Under the pieces are notes generated by a model. The model saw nothing but the letters and a program-made list of their open reading frames with translations. It searched no databases and was not told the origin of the DNA. A program made the position numbers and the translations under genes. A stretch of DNA of 64,000 nucleotides from Smallanthus sonchifolius (taxonomy: Eukaryota > Streptophyta > Magnoliopsida > Asterales > Asteraceae): the NCBI GenBank assembly GCA_023525975.1, contig CM042021.1:107553501-107617500 (forward strand), read 5' to 3'. Numbering within the stretch: position 1 is the first letter of the stretch; each line of letters begins with the position of its first letter. Positions 11,884-23,149 of the stretch are shown in pieces.

Positions 11884-13149
11884 TGTAACATCCATGACTT
11901 TTCGGCTATATTTTTTTTATTATTATATACGATAATAACATTTTAATTTCCTTCTAGTTCAATACTTGGGTCACCTAAACCATGCTTAAAAGTGTTTCAA
12001 ATTCAGGGTTTCATTCATGCGAATTTCATATTTTAACACTACAATAATTGTATAACTTTTGGTTATAATAAATTTATATAAATGAAACTTTGAGCTTTAA
12101 TCACCTAACTACAATAAGTGTATAACTTTTCATTCATGCATGTATAACAAATATACCTATGTCTTTTATTTCGTCACATATATTTATGTATAAATATATA
12201 TATATGAATATATATATTTTATTCTACTAAATAAATGAATGATACAACTTTTAATACTAAATAAAACTTATGAGCCTTAATGGTGTGTTTACATCTTTTA
12301 TATATGTATTTGATTATAAATGTATACGTAAGTATGTATCATGGTAACCATTTACGCAATTTGCAATTTTATAAAAATGAAATCTTTCCTTTACAAGCTA
12401 ATGATAAAACAAACATTATTTAGATTTTATAACTTTTATAAAAACATCTTTATAAATAGTTAAAATGATTTCAATCAAATAATTGGGTATTAAACCCTTT
12501 ACCTAGCAAATAAACCCCCACTATGTCTTTGAACCTCCCTCAACTCAATTTGAACCCCCATGAACTCAATTGACCCCCCCCCCCCCCCCCTTCCCTTTTT
12601 TCTCAATGGTGAACCATGGAACTTGCTTATCACCTATTTTGACTCCAAGAAGTCAAAATCGACATCTAAGGCTATCAATCCTTGTGGTTACGGATTTAAA
12701 TCGTCCCCAACACGTTTTGCTATTCATTTACAATCATTATGAGGAGTTAATTCGTGTGTTCATTGCGAATTCATGAGGATTTATGAACGAATTTAGAATT
12801 TCGGTTATAAACTTGAAAGGCTCAATTAATACTCGAAAACTCATTAAATGCATCGATTTCGACTGTTACTCGTTCGTTATTTCATCCTCCTAACATTCCC
12901 TATCATTTTACTACTCAAAATCGAACCCCTCGTCACGATCAGTCGCAGAAGCAAACCCGCAGGTTCGTGGCAAAAATCGAAGTCGTATTACAGGTATATA
13001 TCGTGCCCCCTACTCGATTCTAATGCTATATTTCAAAAGCCCCTTGATCGGGAATCGAATTACTATGGATTGGGAGCTAGGGTTCGAATGGGAGGATGGG
13101 GAAGAAGAGGATAAGTTTGGGAGTTTTGCTTTTAAAAACTGTTTTCTAA

Positions 13150-13246
13150 TAGCTTACCATGGCAACAGCCCAGATCGACCGGTTAGATCATACAACAAAT
13201 GCAGCGCAGTTCACGGGTTCAAGACCCGGTACTGACCATTCTTTTT
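13150..13246 (+). other. tRNA-like module in solo LTR S3
   Basis: CGGGTTCAAGACCCG (13214-13228) is a T-arm-like hairpin with a 7-nt loop and contains the B-box core GGTTCAAGACC. TAGCTTACCATGG (about 13150-13162) could serve as an A box, and TTTTT follows at 13242-13246. Only the B box is strong. Confidence 0.4.
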
Positions 13247-13299
13247 GTGTGCATTGTGTTCTTTGTCTATTAAACCCACTCATCCCCTCACACCCTTAT

Positions 13300-14600
13300 A
13301 AATATATATATATATATATATATACTAGTTTAGATCCCGTGTCTACACACGAGATGAAATATATCAATTTTACATGTGTAAAAATTTATTGCATATAGTA
13401 AGAATAGAAAACAAATTCAAAACATGTAAAAATTAATATATAATTGGGTTTTGAAAATACATTAATTGCTATTTTTTAATATAATTTGATTTTTATTTAC
13501 TATTTGATTAAAAATAAAGTTATATAATTAAATTTTAAAATTCTTATTATAAGAGATAATTTAAAATAAATGTGTTTTATTAGTATAATTAGTATTTTTT
13601 TTCTTTAAATATATATTATTATTAATAGAAGTGCATTAAATAGGAGAGAGAAGAGAGAAAAAATGATGAGAATGAATATGGAGGCGACACGTGGCATTCA
13701 AAAACCTTTATTTATTATATAGTATAGATATATATATATTCATACACATTATTTGTGGGAGCATATTCCTTTTATTTAAATATATTAAAACTTATATTAA
13801 TACTTATACATTACTCTTATAACGTTTTTGAATATGTAAATGTTATCGAGAGTTTTACAATTAATATCATTTGTTTTTTCCTTCATAAACCCATTTTTAT
13901 AAACCTTGGGATTTTCAGATTTATGTTAATGAATAAAAAATGATTCCATATATTATCATTAGATTAAAATCTAATGAACCTAAAATTATTTAACATTTTC
14001 GTCAACAAATGGCTATTTTAAAAACCCTTGGCTCACAAAGTTATAGTAGAAATGGTTTATTTGAATAAATCTAATCATGTTATTTTAGTGATAAAATAGT
14101 AATGTTTATAAAACGAATAATTATTTAAACATTGTTAATCTGTTTCTCAAAACTCATAAATAATTATTTTAAAACATCTAAAAATTTATAGAATTACTTA
14201 AATAACTATTTTCAGATAGATAACTCTACAAATTCATTTAATTTCATCTAAATCCTACTTGTACTAATATTTATTTATTAACTCTTTTATCTATCGTTTA
14301 AGTAAAAAAAATTTATTTAAATAATTTAAATATTTATTTTACTTACATAAAATCATTGTTTAAACCTTTTTCAAATCCATGACTTATTTGTTAACTATTT
14401 TTAGAATAATTATTTAAATAAATTCAAACATATTGTTATAGATACTATACTTACATGATTAATTAGAAATTCTAATTAATTCCATAAACTACTTTATCGT
14501 TGTTATTTCAATGCTTATGAACTTGTACAAATCCTATAATCAATCCCAAATTCTAAGAATCCCTAAAAAGCCATCTATGTTTAAAATTCCTTATTTTCAT
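13300..14600. other. AT-rich core of solo LTR S3
   Basis: No gene. It starts with a (TA)n run at 13301-13324 and is strongly AT-rich, like a plant intron. Confidence 0.6.
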
Positions 14601-15439
14601 TTTCTTTAGACGTACGTTGATTATAGAATACGAAATTTACCGTGTATGTTGATTGTGATGAATCCTCACAAAGCCTATCTAACTTTTACTATTCGTACAA
14701 ATCACTAGCCTCATTGCAAGGTGAGTTTCATAGCCCCCTTTCTCTTTACTATTGTTTACAAATACTCGGGGTGAAACATGTTTACATATTATACTTACCA
14801 AATTCAATACCAATGTTCTCATGCTATTTACTATGTGCTTTATGTCTTTAACTGCTTGGTGACCGTTACATGTGTTCATGCTAGTACATTCATTAACCTG
14901 CTACCGAGGCCTAAGGTAGTACCTAACATGATTATTTATAGGGGAATCCGATTGTAGTTAACACGAACCTTGGCGGGTTTTATGTGTACCATATTACTCT
15001 TTTTCCAAAACACAATCAGTGGGATTGTACTTACCAGTTTTCCATTACTTACGGATTGAATTGTACGCTTGAAACTTTGTATGTTTTCACATTTATGTCT
15101 TAGTTAAGCTGTGAACAATATTGAATTACAACTACTTTTTAACTTAACTTTTGTTGGTGTCAAAACCTATGTTACTCACTAACTACTTGTAGTTGACATT
15201 TACTCATATGTTTCAGGTGCACCAGATTAGGACACTACTTGATCACATAGGACTATGGACCTAGACTTATTAAAGATTGAGCTTAACTTGTAATATGTTT
15301 TGTTTCCATTTCTAATTGTAACGGGTGCTTTAATTATGATGAAATAATATTATCACTTATTAATAAATGATCATGTGCTTATGAACAACTGCTTCAGCCA
15401 CAGCGTATAATCCGCCGCCGGTCGAGCTGTGACAGTCGG

Positions 15440-15760
15440 CTCAGCAGCTTTCCCCTGAGAAAGCACAATGGTGTTGGGTAACGGTTCAGGAATAAGATTT
15501 TCTATAAATGGGACCTCTAAACCTTCACCAGAATCATCAGGATCCTCTACAACCTCCACCAACTTCCCCACACTTGGGGTTTTGCCAATGATCTCATCAA
15601 ATTCTACCATCATCTCCAGTAGATCATCAGGCACCTCATCGTCGTACTCATCCGGCTCGTCTAACAGCTTCTCCATCTCCAACGCCCATTCAGATATTTC
15701 TCCTATAATAGGGTCGGGTTCACCAACTTCTATCTTTGGATCAGAGTCCTGTTAGTAGTC
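15440..15760 (-). pseudogene. Athila-A polyprotein, acidic segment downstream of protease
   Basis: The minus frame starting near 15682 is rich in Asp/Glu (DEPDEYDDEVPDDLLEMMVEF), continues to KTPSVGK and is cut by solo LTR S3 at 15439. In autonomous Athila elements the RT would follow the protease at about this distance; here an acidic linker takes its place. Function unknown. Confidence 0.5.
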
Positions 15761-15885
15761 CATGAAGGCATCAAGCATGCACACACAGTGGCTATGCTCA
15801 CCAACATCCTTCACGGACTGTGTAGCATTGAAGGTAGCTCACTCATCCCCCATACGAAGTGTAAGCTTCCCGTCAAAGACATCAA

Positions 15886-16464
15886 TCATTGCCTTGGCGG
15901 TACAAACTTGCCTACTTTCACTAATAGATTCTCCACAATTCCCCGTGGATACTTGACTGAGCGGTCAGCCAAGGAAATGCCCATGCGCGTAGGCTGCGGT
16001 TCACCTAGGTCTAGCTGCTTGTAGACAGAATATGGCATCAGGTTGATGCTAGCACCTAGGTCGGCCAACGCGTGGTGCAAGGGCAAACTGCCTAGCAGAC
16101 ACGCTATCGTGAAATGACCCGAATCCGGGAGCTTCTCAGGCAACTGGTTCTGAACCACTGCAGAACATTGCTCACTAAGTGAGACTTTAGAGATCCACTC
16201 CAGCTTCTTCTTGTTGGAAAGAAGATCTTTGAGGAACTTTCCATACTTTGGCATATGCTGGAGGACCTCTATAAATGGGAGATTGACCTTGAGTTGTTTG
16301 AACATATCAAAGAAGTGACCGTATTCCCTAGCGTGTTTATGTGGCAACAGGCGCGCCGGATAGGGAACACGACTCAAGTCATTATCGGGGAACTTCATCG
16401 CCTCCCCCTTTTTCTTTTCCTCTGCCTTCTCGGCAGGCTTCTCCATCTCTATCTCTTCATCCAC
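15886..16464 (-). CDS. Athila-A aspartic protease region
   Basis: A 192-codon uninterrupted stretch of the gag-protease frame. Family signs in order: VPYPARLL (about 33-40), a helical block ending MPKYGKFLKDLLSNKK (71-86), ECSA-like QCSAVVQNQLPEKL, then ADLGASINLMP with the catalytic Asp at 135 and SLADRSVKYPRGIVENLLVKV. This is the usual Athila protease, where DLGA replaces DTGA. The protease would cleave the polyprotein inside the particle. The first Met is internal to the ancestral frame, not a true start. It is the best-preserved part of Athila-A. Confidence 0.75.
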   Translation of the reverse strand: MDEEIEMEKPAEKAEEKKKGEAMKFPDNDLSRVPYPARLLPHKHAREYGHFFDMFKQLKVNLPFIEVLQHMPKYGKFLKDLLSNKKKLEWISKVSLSEQCSAVVQNQLPEKLPDSGHFTIACLLGSLPLHHALADLGASINLMPYSVYKQLDLGEPQPTRMGISLADRSVKYPRGIVENLLVKVGKFVPPRQ

Positions 16465-16473
16465 CGGCTCTTC

Positions 16474-16791
16474 TTATTCTACTACCGGTGGGCTCTCCTT
16501 CTCTTCTGCCCTCCCGCTCCCAGACGACACAACATTCGACTCAGACTCCTCTAGCATCCTAGCATCAATCTCAGCAAATCGAGCTCTCCAGTCTACCTTC
16601 TTCACTTCCTCTACCGAAGGTATGCCATACTCAATGGAGTGGGAGTCATCCTCTACAACCTCTTTCTTATCCAAACTCCTAACTAACACGGCCATCACTA
16701 AAGCATGTGGGCCTGAAGATGGACCTCCTTGTCTACCCTTCAGGCTCTGAGCAATGTCTCCTACCGTGCGTTGCAAATCCTGGAATGCCAC
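16474..16791 (-). pseudogene. Athila-A gag-protease linker
   Basis: Linker between nucleocapsid and protease in a frame separated from 15886-16464 by a stop near 16474. It is charged and low in complexity (EEVKKVDWRARFAEIDARM, then Ser/Glu-rich). No domain recognised. Confidence 0.45.
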
Positions 16792-17132
16792 TGCTGATTC
16801 TTCAATAGAGTGTCGTGGCTATCCAGTCTTTTCCTCGTGTCCTTGTCTTGCTGGACTAAGTGGGCAAGCAGTTGTGTCTGATTCTCAAGCATCTCTTCGA
16901 TCTTCCTTGTATTGACACTGCTTCCCGATCTTGCTCCAACTTCTGCTCCTCCATACTGCTGCTGGCGACCATTAAACCCAGGCGGGTTATTTCCAGATCT
17001 CCATCCTGAGCCATAAGTATTGTTGTAATTGTTGTACCCTCGGTTCTGGTTCTGGTTGCTAGCAAAACTCACTTGCTCCTGATTATTGACGGGGCAATCC
17101 CTGGTGTCGTGGCCTCCCTGCACACCACACAC
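16761..17132 (-). pseudogene. Athila-A nucleocapsid region
   Basis: Contains CGVQGGHDTRDCP, a knuckle of Athila type, followed by a Gln/Asn/Gly-rich tail (NQNQNRGYNNYNNTYGSGW) and a C-terminal helix. The upstream Cys is likely just outside this frame. RNA binding is expected from the family. It is cut off from the capsid by frameshifts at 17140-17490. Confidence 0.6.
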
Positions 17133-17134
17133 CT

Positions 17135-17709
17135 TTGAGCACTGAGTTTAAGCACCTTTATCTCGTTTGCCATAGATGCAAGTGCAGCAGCTACGCTAGT
17201 ATCAGGAGTGACCTGATGCACACCTCTAGGAGAGGAGGCTGGTGCTCTAGCACTAGGAATGGAAGTCCTAGTAGATGGCTACTGATGTTCCGCCAGAGCG
17301 AAGCTCTCGAACATCTCCTCACACTCGTCTAGCTCTAGCTTATCCATGATATGGCCTCCCGCAGTTGTGTTGAACATTTGTTGCTTCCCGAAGGTGAGAC
17401 CATTGTAGAACTTCTCCACTACCACCCAGTCAGAAAGACCATGCTGGGGACATCGCTCAACAGGGTGTTGAACCGCTCCCAGGCCAAGTGCTAAGGCTCG
17501 TCAGGATCCATCCGGAACGAATGGATTTGATCTCGAAGGCTAGCGGCCTTGGAAGGTGGATAGTACTTTTTGTACAACTTGGCCTGAAGATCCTCCCATG
17601 TAGTGATAGAATTGTCAGGGAGGGTGTCAAGCCAAGTAGATGCATGCCCAGAGAGCGAGAATGGGAAGAGATGCAAGTAGATAGCGTCCTTAACAAGCGA
17701 AGCGGGACA
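17135..17709 (-). pseudogene. Athila-A gag capsid, C-terminal half
   Basis: Minus strand from the Sire-1 insertion point. The stretch 17491-17690 keeps the Athila/retrotransposon capsid signature: LFPFSLSGHASTWLDTLP, SITTWEDLQAKLYKKYYPP and LRDQIHSF. A stop (DEP*) falls near 17491, then AWERFN in sense, then several stops. It is the continuation of 31160-31513, split by Sire-1 inside a coding region. Confidence 0.75.
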
Positions 17710-18188
17710 TGTTAGGACATAGTTTGTAATGACAAAAGCTTGTAATAGTTAGATATTATGTCTTTATGTTTTTTTTATGTAAAAGTCACTAAGTGTTTAT
17801 TCAAGTTTACCTAGAGGCGAACTTGTTAAGTTCGCCTGGTCTAACAGAGGCGAACTTAATAAGTTCGCTTAAGTCTATCTGAGGCGAACTTGTTAAGTTC
17901 GCTTAGTCTGTTAGAGGCGAACTTAATAAGTTCGCTTATAGCAGGTCAGATGGCTATATATATGTGTGTTTACAGAGTCAGTTAAGGTGATTTTGAGAGA
18001 CAGAACAGAGAATTATCTGATTGAGTTTGTAAACCAGTGTGATTTGGAATATAATTGAGAAGTTTATTTACGTGATTATCTATATTGTCTCTTGTGCATA
18101 TAAACGTTGATTCGTTGGATTCCGCACTTCGAGTTAACGTCACGTCTTATCACGAGATCTATCCGTAGAAGCGCCATGGGGACCTACA
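17710..18188 (+). repeat. Sire-1 5' LTR (479 bp)
   Basis: TGTTAGGACATAG to GGGGACCTACA. Contains four consecutive hairpins (17816-17936) with arms GGCGAACTT / AAGTTCGC(C/T), then TATATATAT at 17955-17963, a plausible TATA box. Transcription would then start near 17990, leaving the hairpins in U3. Confidence 0.9.
17816..17936. repeat. Four-hairpin array in Sire-1 5' LTR
   Basis: Units at 17816-17836, 17849-17869, 17883-17903 and 17916-17936. Each is a near-perfect palindrome of 8-9-bp arms with a 3-nt centre (GTT... or AAT). The same array is at 30776-30896. Confidence 0.95.
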
Positions 18189-18190
18189 AG

Positions 18191-18203
18191 TGGTATCAGA
18201 GCC
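18191..18203 (+). other. Sire-1 primer-binding site
   Basis: TGGTATCAGAGCC two bases after the LTR; complement of initiator Met-tRNA 3' end. Confidence 0.95.
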
Positions 18204-18734
18204 TATGCTCGTGATTCTTGTTGATTCTAGACGGTTTTATATGCAAATTGACAAGAAATTCGTAATTTTTGAGTTTTTCATTTTCATGGAGTTTTAAAGA
18301 CTGATTCAGATCTGATTTGGTGTTTTTGAAGAGGATTTTGACGAAATTGATCCGATAGAAAGCTTCTAATAGAGAAATTATACAATCCTATGGTCCAATT
18401 TTGATTAATTCCTTCAAATCAGTGATTAATGATGATTTCAGTATGTCTCTGGTTCGCGAAAGTGGTTTGAAGTGTTCTTGATCTTGATTATGATACTGCA
18501 AGCAAACTTGCTGATTTGTGTGCAGGTGAACTTAGCAGGCGAACTTGCCAAGTTCGCTTCTCACAGGATTAAGCGAACTTATTTTAGGCGAATTTGATCA
18601 GATTTTTGATGTCTGGTTTAAGCGAACTTATTAAGTTCGCTTCTCATTAAGTTCGCTTGGGTGTCTCCGAGGCGAACTTATTATCTTCGCCTAAGGGTAA
18701 AGGGAGTTCAAGACTTGGAAATTTTTCAGGAAAA
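18204..18734 (+). other. Sire-1 leader with hairpins and possible splice acceptor
   Basis: Non-coding. It carries hairpins of the LTR type at 18538-18558, 18622-18640 and 18671-18691. ATTTTTCAG at 18721-18729 stands six bases before the gag ATG and could be a splice acceptor, parallel to the one before ORF2. Confidence 0.6.
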
Positions 18735-21347
18735 ATGGCAAATATGGTTCAAGTAACGAATATGTTCAATTATGACAATGAAATCGGTACATCTCAAAAA
18801 CCTCCGAAGTTGTTAAATCTAGCTGATTACTCAAATTGGAAAGATCGGTTCGACCAGTTCGTATCTTTTACCGATACCAGTTTGTGGATTCCGATTTTGG
18901 AAGGTTATACGCATCCGACTTATTCGTGGATGGGACAGGATGATGTTCCAAAGCCGGTGTCAGCGTTAACTACTGAAGAGAAGTTGCTATTTGACAGGGA
19001 AAAGAAAGCAATGACTACTATTTCGATGTCTCTTCCGAAGGAAATATATCACAGTTTTAAACAGTTCAAGTCTTCTCAACAACTGTGGGAAGCATTACAG
19101 AAAAGGTGTGAAGGAAGTTTGGATGTGAAGAAGAGTAGAAAGGAGCTATTAAAGAAGCAGTTCTTGGTCTTTAAGCATTTTCAAAACGAATCCTTGGATG
19201 ATCTTGCTACAAGATTCTATCATCTTCTTAGTGAACTGGCAAGTGCTTCTGTGGTGTATGAGACTGAAGAAATCAATGATAAATTCTTGGAGGCTTTACC
19301 ATCAAAATTTGATGTGTACACGGTTTTAATCAAAGAGAACATTAAGTATAAAACCATGTCTCTTGAAGAAGTTCTAGGGAAGATTCAGTCGTATGACATG
19401 AATATGAAGAAGAAAGAGACTAACTTGGAGCATATCCAGGATCCCTCAATGTATTTTGCCAAATCTACCAGTAAATCTGGTAATGGAGTGACATTTTTTT
19501 CTGGTGATGCTCAAGATTCTTCAAATGATCAGTGTTCCGGAGTTCCAATTCATTCTGGTCATTCAAGCCATTCTGGATTTTCTGCGACTACAGCTTCTAC
19601 TTCATCTGGATCTCATTTGAATCAGAAGGTTGCTGATGATTATCTTGCTATGTTTTCTTCATTCATGGCATCGTATGAGAATTTTATTGGAGATAAAATA
19701 CATGATCCTGAGGTTATAGAAGAAGATTTCAGACAGATTGACCCTGTTGATCTGGAAGAAATGAATATCCAATGGAATATGGCCATGTTGATGCGTCAAG
19801 CTAAAGATTTCTTGAAGAAAACTGGTAGAAAATATATTGGCTCAAATAGTCGATCTCGCATGGGTTTTGATAAAAGCAAAGTTCGGTGTTACAACTGTCA
19901 AGAATATGGTCACTTTGCTAAGGAATGTATGAAGCCAAAGGTCGAGTTTGATTCTCAAAAGAAGCAGCCTAATTTTCAGCATAATAGGAATCAGTCACAT
20001 GGTTCATCTGGTAATACAAATCATGCATCTGCTTCATCGCCACTGGTTGCTCAGAACGACAAAAACTATGTCTGGGGCATTCATCTGGAAGACTTGGTGG
20101 GTGCTGTGAGTCAGGCTTTTGTAGCAGAAATTCATTCTGCAAAACCAGAGGAGTCGACCGATGATGAAAGTTCTAGTGATGATTCTTGTGATGGTGACAG
20201 TGTTCCAAGCGTTGATGAAGAAATAGAACAAGTGCAGAATATTAATTCTGATGCTGCATCAGGTGTTGCTGAGGAGGATATTGTTCTCACTCAAAATGCT
20301 TCTGATGGTGCTGATTCAGAAGATATTCCCATTGCCAAAGTATTCATGGCAGACATGTCTGATCCGTCTAAGGTAAAAGACTCTGTTTGTCATATTTACT
20401 GTTCTAACTGCATTTCTGTTAAAGATAAATTACAAAAGGTCATGGATGATAACACAAACTTGATTTGTGACATGAAATTGATGCATACTGTTAATCAGAA
20501 ACTGAAAGATAATGATAAATTGTGCATCGATAGAATTGAGTCTTTGAAAAGAGACTTAAATTCTCTGGGGTTGAAATATAAAGAGCAAGGTTGTCATCTA
20601 GATATGGCTTATGCTGAGATAGAAAAACGTAATGAAGTTGTTGCTCAAAAGAACAAAGAAATATCTGACAAAGAATCTGAATTGATCAAACTTCATAGAA
20701 AGATGGAAAAATTTGAAAATTCTTCAGTTGTTTTGGATTATTTTAACTCAAATGCTGATCCTACTAAGCGTGTTGCTGGAATTGGATTTATTCCTCCACC
20801 GTTTAATGCAAATTATGTGGTGGAACCTGAAATAATACATGAAGAGGAGATAGATCCAAAGACTGTGTTAAAGGTGAATCCGGTAACTGGGGAGGATATG
20901 GTGTATGAGTCTGATTCTGAAGATGAGGTGTTTGATGAGAAGAAGGTTGAAGGCATTCCAAAAGAGGTAAAAATTGATGAACCAACAGTTGTTAAAACTG
21001 TTACCCGAGATAGATGCATTCTGACTGAACCTGAAGAGGTGAAAGTTGGTCCATCTAAGCTTTCTCCAATTTTACAGTCGAGTGGTTTTGTAGCAGCCGG
21101 TTATCAAAAAGTACATGCATCAAAGGTGCCAACACAGGCTTATGTTCCAAAGAAGCCAATAAATTGTTCTGGATATTCCTCTGAAGCTTATTCCTCTGAT
21201 GGATCCTCAAATTCAAAGAAAACTCCTTATTTCAGAACTTATCAAGAAAGAAGAGTGTGTTTTCATTGCAACGAGGCTGGTCACATTCTGATCAATTGTC
21301 CTTACAAGAACCAGGGTAAAATGAAGACTGTTCCTTCACAACCATAA
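18735..21347 (+). CDS. gag: Sire-1 Gag (870 aa)
   Basis: The first ATG of the frame is 18735; the frame is open further upstream, but that part is hairpin repeat, so I reject it. N-terminal part (LADYSNWKDRFDQFV, then FKSSQQLWEALQKRCEG, ARFYHLLSEL) is the capsid domain of copia elements (UBN2 type). CCHC knuckle one is CYNCQEYGHFAKEC at about residue 385, knuckle two CFHCNEAGHILINC at about 842. Between them lie acidic Ser/Asp stretches and a heptad-rich block (about 560-665) likely to be a coiled coil. A gag this long with a second distal knuckle fits Sireviruses. It ends in TAA; the same frame stays open to 21557, so this stop may be a mutation. Confidence 0.85.
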   Translation: MANMVQVTNMFNYDNEIGTSQKPPKLLNLADYSNWKDRFDQFVSFTDTSLWIPILEGYTHPTYSWMGQDDVPKPVSALTTEEKLLFDREKKAMTTISMSLPKEIYHSFKQFKSSQQLWEALQKRCEGSLDVKKSRKELLKKQFLVFKHFQNESLDDLATRFYHLLSELASASVVYETEEINDKFLEALPSKFDVYTVLIKENIKYKTMSLEEVLGKIQSYDMNMKKKETNLEHIQDPSMYFAKSTSKSGNGVTFFSGDAQDSSNDQCSGVPIHSGHSSHSGFSATTASTSSGSHLNQKVADDYLAMFSSFMASYENFIGDKIHDPEVIEEDFRQIDPVDLEEMNIQWNMAMLMRQAKDFLKKTGRKYIGSNSRSRMGFDKSKVRCYNCQEYGHFAKECMKPKVEFDSQKKQPNFQHNRNQSHGSSGNTNHASASSPLVAQNDKNYVWGIHLEDLVGAVSQAFVAEIHSAKPEESTDDESSSDDSCDGDSVPSVDEEIEQVQNINSDAASGVAEEDIVLTQNASDGADSEDIPIAKVFMADMSDPSKVKDSVCHIYCSNCISVKDKLQKVMDDNTNLICDMKLMHTVNQKLKDNDKLCIDRIESLKRDLNSLGLKYKEQGCHLDMAYAEIEKRNEVVAQKNKEISDKESELIKLHRKMEKFENSSVVLDYFNSNADPTKRVAGIGFIPPPFNANYVVEPEIIHEEEIDPKTVLKVNPVTGEDMVYESDSEDEVFDEKKVEGIPKEVKIDEPTVVKTVTRDRCILTEPEEVKVGPSKLSPILQSSGFVAAGYQKVHASKVPTQAYVPKKPINCSGYSSEAYSSDGSSNSKKTPYFRTYQERRVCFHCNEAGHILINCPYKNQGKMKTVPSQP

Positions 21348-21553
21348 GGGGTGAAGATTCTGAAAAGAAAAGATGAGGGAAAGTCGTCTTCTAGTTTGGA
21401 GAAAATTTTGCCTGATCGATCTTTTGTTAAATTCTCTGGATTTAAACAACAGGATAAATTGAATTCTAAATCTTGTGTATGCAAAGAGAAACTTGAGATT
21501 CCTAATGTTGGAATTTCAAAAGATTCTCATCAGGAAGTTAAATTGTCTAGACC

Positions 21554-22117
21554 TTAAATGAGAAGACGAAACAGAAAATTGAAAAAATTTTAGAAACATC
21601 CGAATCTGACAATAATATATCAAATAATGTTTTTCAAAATAATAAAAATGGATCTTTTTTGAAAAAGTCTGATTTTCAAACTTCTGTTCCAAAAGTGAAT
21701 GATAAGATTGATTCTAAATTACAAGAAGTTGTTTATTTTGATCACACTGGACGACCCAAGACCACGATGGCTTGGGTTCCTAATTCTAACTAATTCTCGT
21801 TGTTTATGTAGGGACAACCAATGAGGACTATCAACAATACATGGTATGTGGATAGTGGTTGCTCTCGACATATGACAGGGAATGTTAGATTGCTCGAGGA
21901 TGTTAAACAAATTGATGGAGGTTATGTCGCTTTTGCGGGTAATAAAGGCGGGTACATAATTGGACAGGGTAAGTTAAAAAATGACAAAGTCAAATTTGAG
22001 AAGGTGAATTTTGTTGAGTAGCTGGAACACAATCTTTTAAGTGTATCACAAGTTTGTGACAAGAAGTTTTCGTTCCATTTCAACGATGCTGAATGCTATA
22101 TTTTAAAACCGGGCTTC
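21554..22117 (+). pseudogene. pol: Sire-1 gag-pol junction and protease
   Basis: The pol frame is open from about 21554, shifted relative to gag, and two stops near 21790-21812 precede the protease. YVDSGCSRHMTG (from about 21845) holds the copia-type catalytic D-S-G. A TAG at 22018-22020 interrupts the protease just before a conserved LEHNLLSVSQ block. The protease would release Gag and Pol proteins. Confidence 0.75.
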
Positions 22118-23149
22118 GTGATTCCTGATGAATGGATTCTTATGAAGGCTCCGAGGAGAAATGACACGTATGTTCTTGACATGAGTGTCGCCACTACAAT
22201 GGATTCAATTCCAACATGTTTACTCTCCAAGGCGTCAGAAACTGATTCAATATTGTGGCACAGGAAGCTAGCTCACATTAACTATAGGAAGATGAACTAC
22301 ATTGTTAGGAATGATCTGGTTCTTGGTATTCCAAAGATGAAATTCTCAGTTCCTGATGATTGTATTCCTTGCAAGAAGGGGAAGCAAAGAAAGAAATCTC
22401 ACAAATCTAAATCGACGAATTCTATCATAACTCCTTTGGAGTTGCTGCATATGGATTTGTTCGGTCCTATCAGTATCAGGAGCATTGGTGGAAAATCGTA
22501 CTGCTTGGTAGTAACTGATGATTACTCCAGATTTTCATGGGTTAAGTTTCTTTCCTATAAAACTGAAACCACTGAGTTGGTACAATACTTAATCCTGGGT
22601 TTGGAGAATTTATTCACTCTGAAAGTCAGAAGAATCAGGAGTGACAATGGCAGCGAATTTAAGAATAGCAAAATGGGCTTATTCTGTCTACAAAAAGGAA
22701 TTCATCATGAATTCAGTGCGCCATATGTTCCTCAACAAAACGGTGTCGCTGAACGAAAGAACAGGACTTTGGTCGAAATGGCTCGTACGATGCTTGCAGA
22801 TTCTAAGCTTCCAGTTACTTTTTGGGCTGAAGCTGTGAATACTGCGTGTCACGTTTTGAACAGGGTCTTGACCGTCAAGCGACATAACAAGACTTCCTAT
22901 GAATTGCTGAATAATCGAAAGCCGAATCTGGATTATTTACTACCTTTTGGTAATCCTTGCACCCTATTGAAAGTTCGAGATGTCCCAACAAAATTCAGTG
23001 CGAAGGCTATTGAAGGGATTTTTCTGGGGTATGTGGCAAATTCGACAACCAAGAGGGTTTATAACAAAGAGACGCGCCAAGTTGAAGAATGGTTCCATAT
23101 TGACTGTTCAAATCGGTCTTTACCACAGATGACGATTGGTCCAGATTAG
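22118..23149 (+). pseudogene. pol: Sire-1 integrase
   Basis: A 343-codon segment of pol. Zinc-binding H48, H53, C82 and C85 (HRKLAHIN, CIPCKKGK) precede the core. Catalytic triad D113 (LLHMDLFGP), D176 (RSDNGSEF) and E212 (QQNGVAERKNR) is intact, followed by the copia marker FWAEAV and the C-terminal FLGYV block. It inserts the cDNA into the genome, making 5-bp duplications as seen here. It ends in an in-frame TAG at 23147 that is a mutation, since the same frame continues to 23830. Confidence 0.85.

Larger units (their letters stand above)
11884..15434 (+). mobile_element. Solo LTR S3 (3,551 bp) with TSD GTCGG
   Basis: Starts TGTAACATCC and ends GAGCTGTGACA, flanked by GTCGG at 11879-11883 and 15435-15439. 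No primer site or coding interior is inside. Layout: AT-rich start, C-run at 12573-12590, tRNA-like module 13150-13246, very AT-rich core 13300-14600, then the conserved 3' segment shared with the minus LTR at 2513. A GT donor after CAG (12994) and an acceptor ATATGTTTCAG (15216) could bound a leader intron. The listed small frames inside are not genes. Confidence 0.9.

Noticed and set aside
18657..18734. Upstream extension of Sire-1 gag by 26 codons
   Set aside because: It starts at a TTG and encodes hairpin repeat text; ATG 18735 is the first real start.
21785..21815. Intron-like acceptor TTGTTTATGTAG at the Sire-1 gag-pol join
   Set aside because: No donor in a suitable frame is visible; a frameshift or readthrough is the simpler explanation for the gag-pol boundary.
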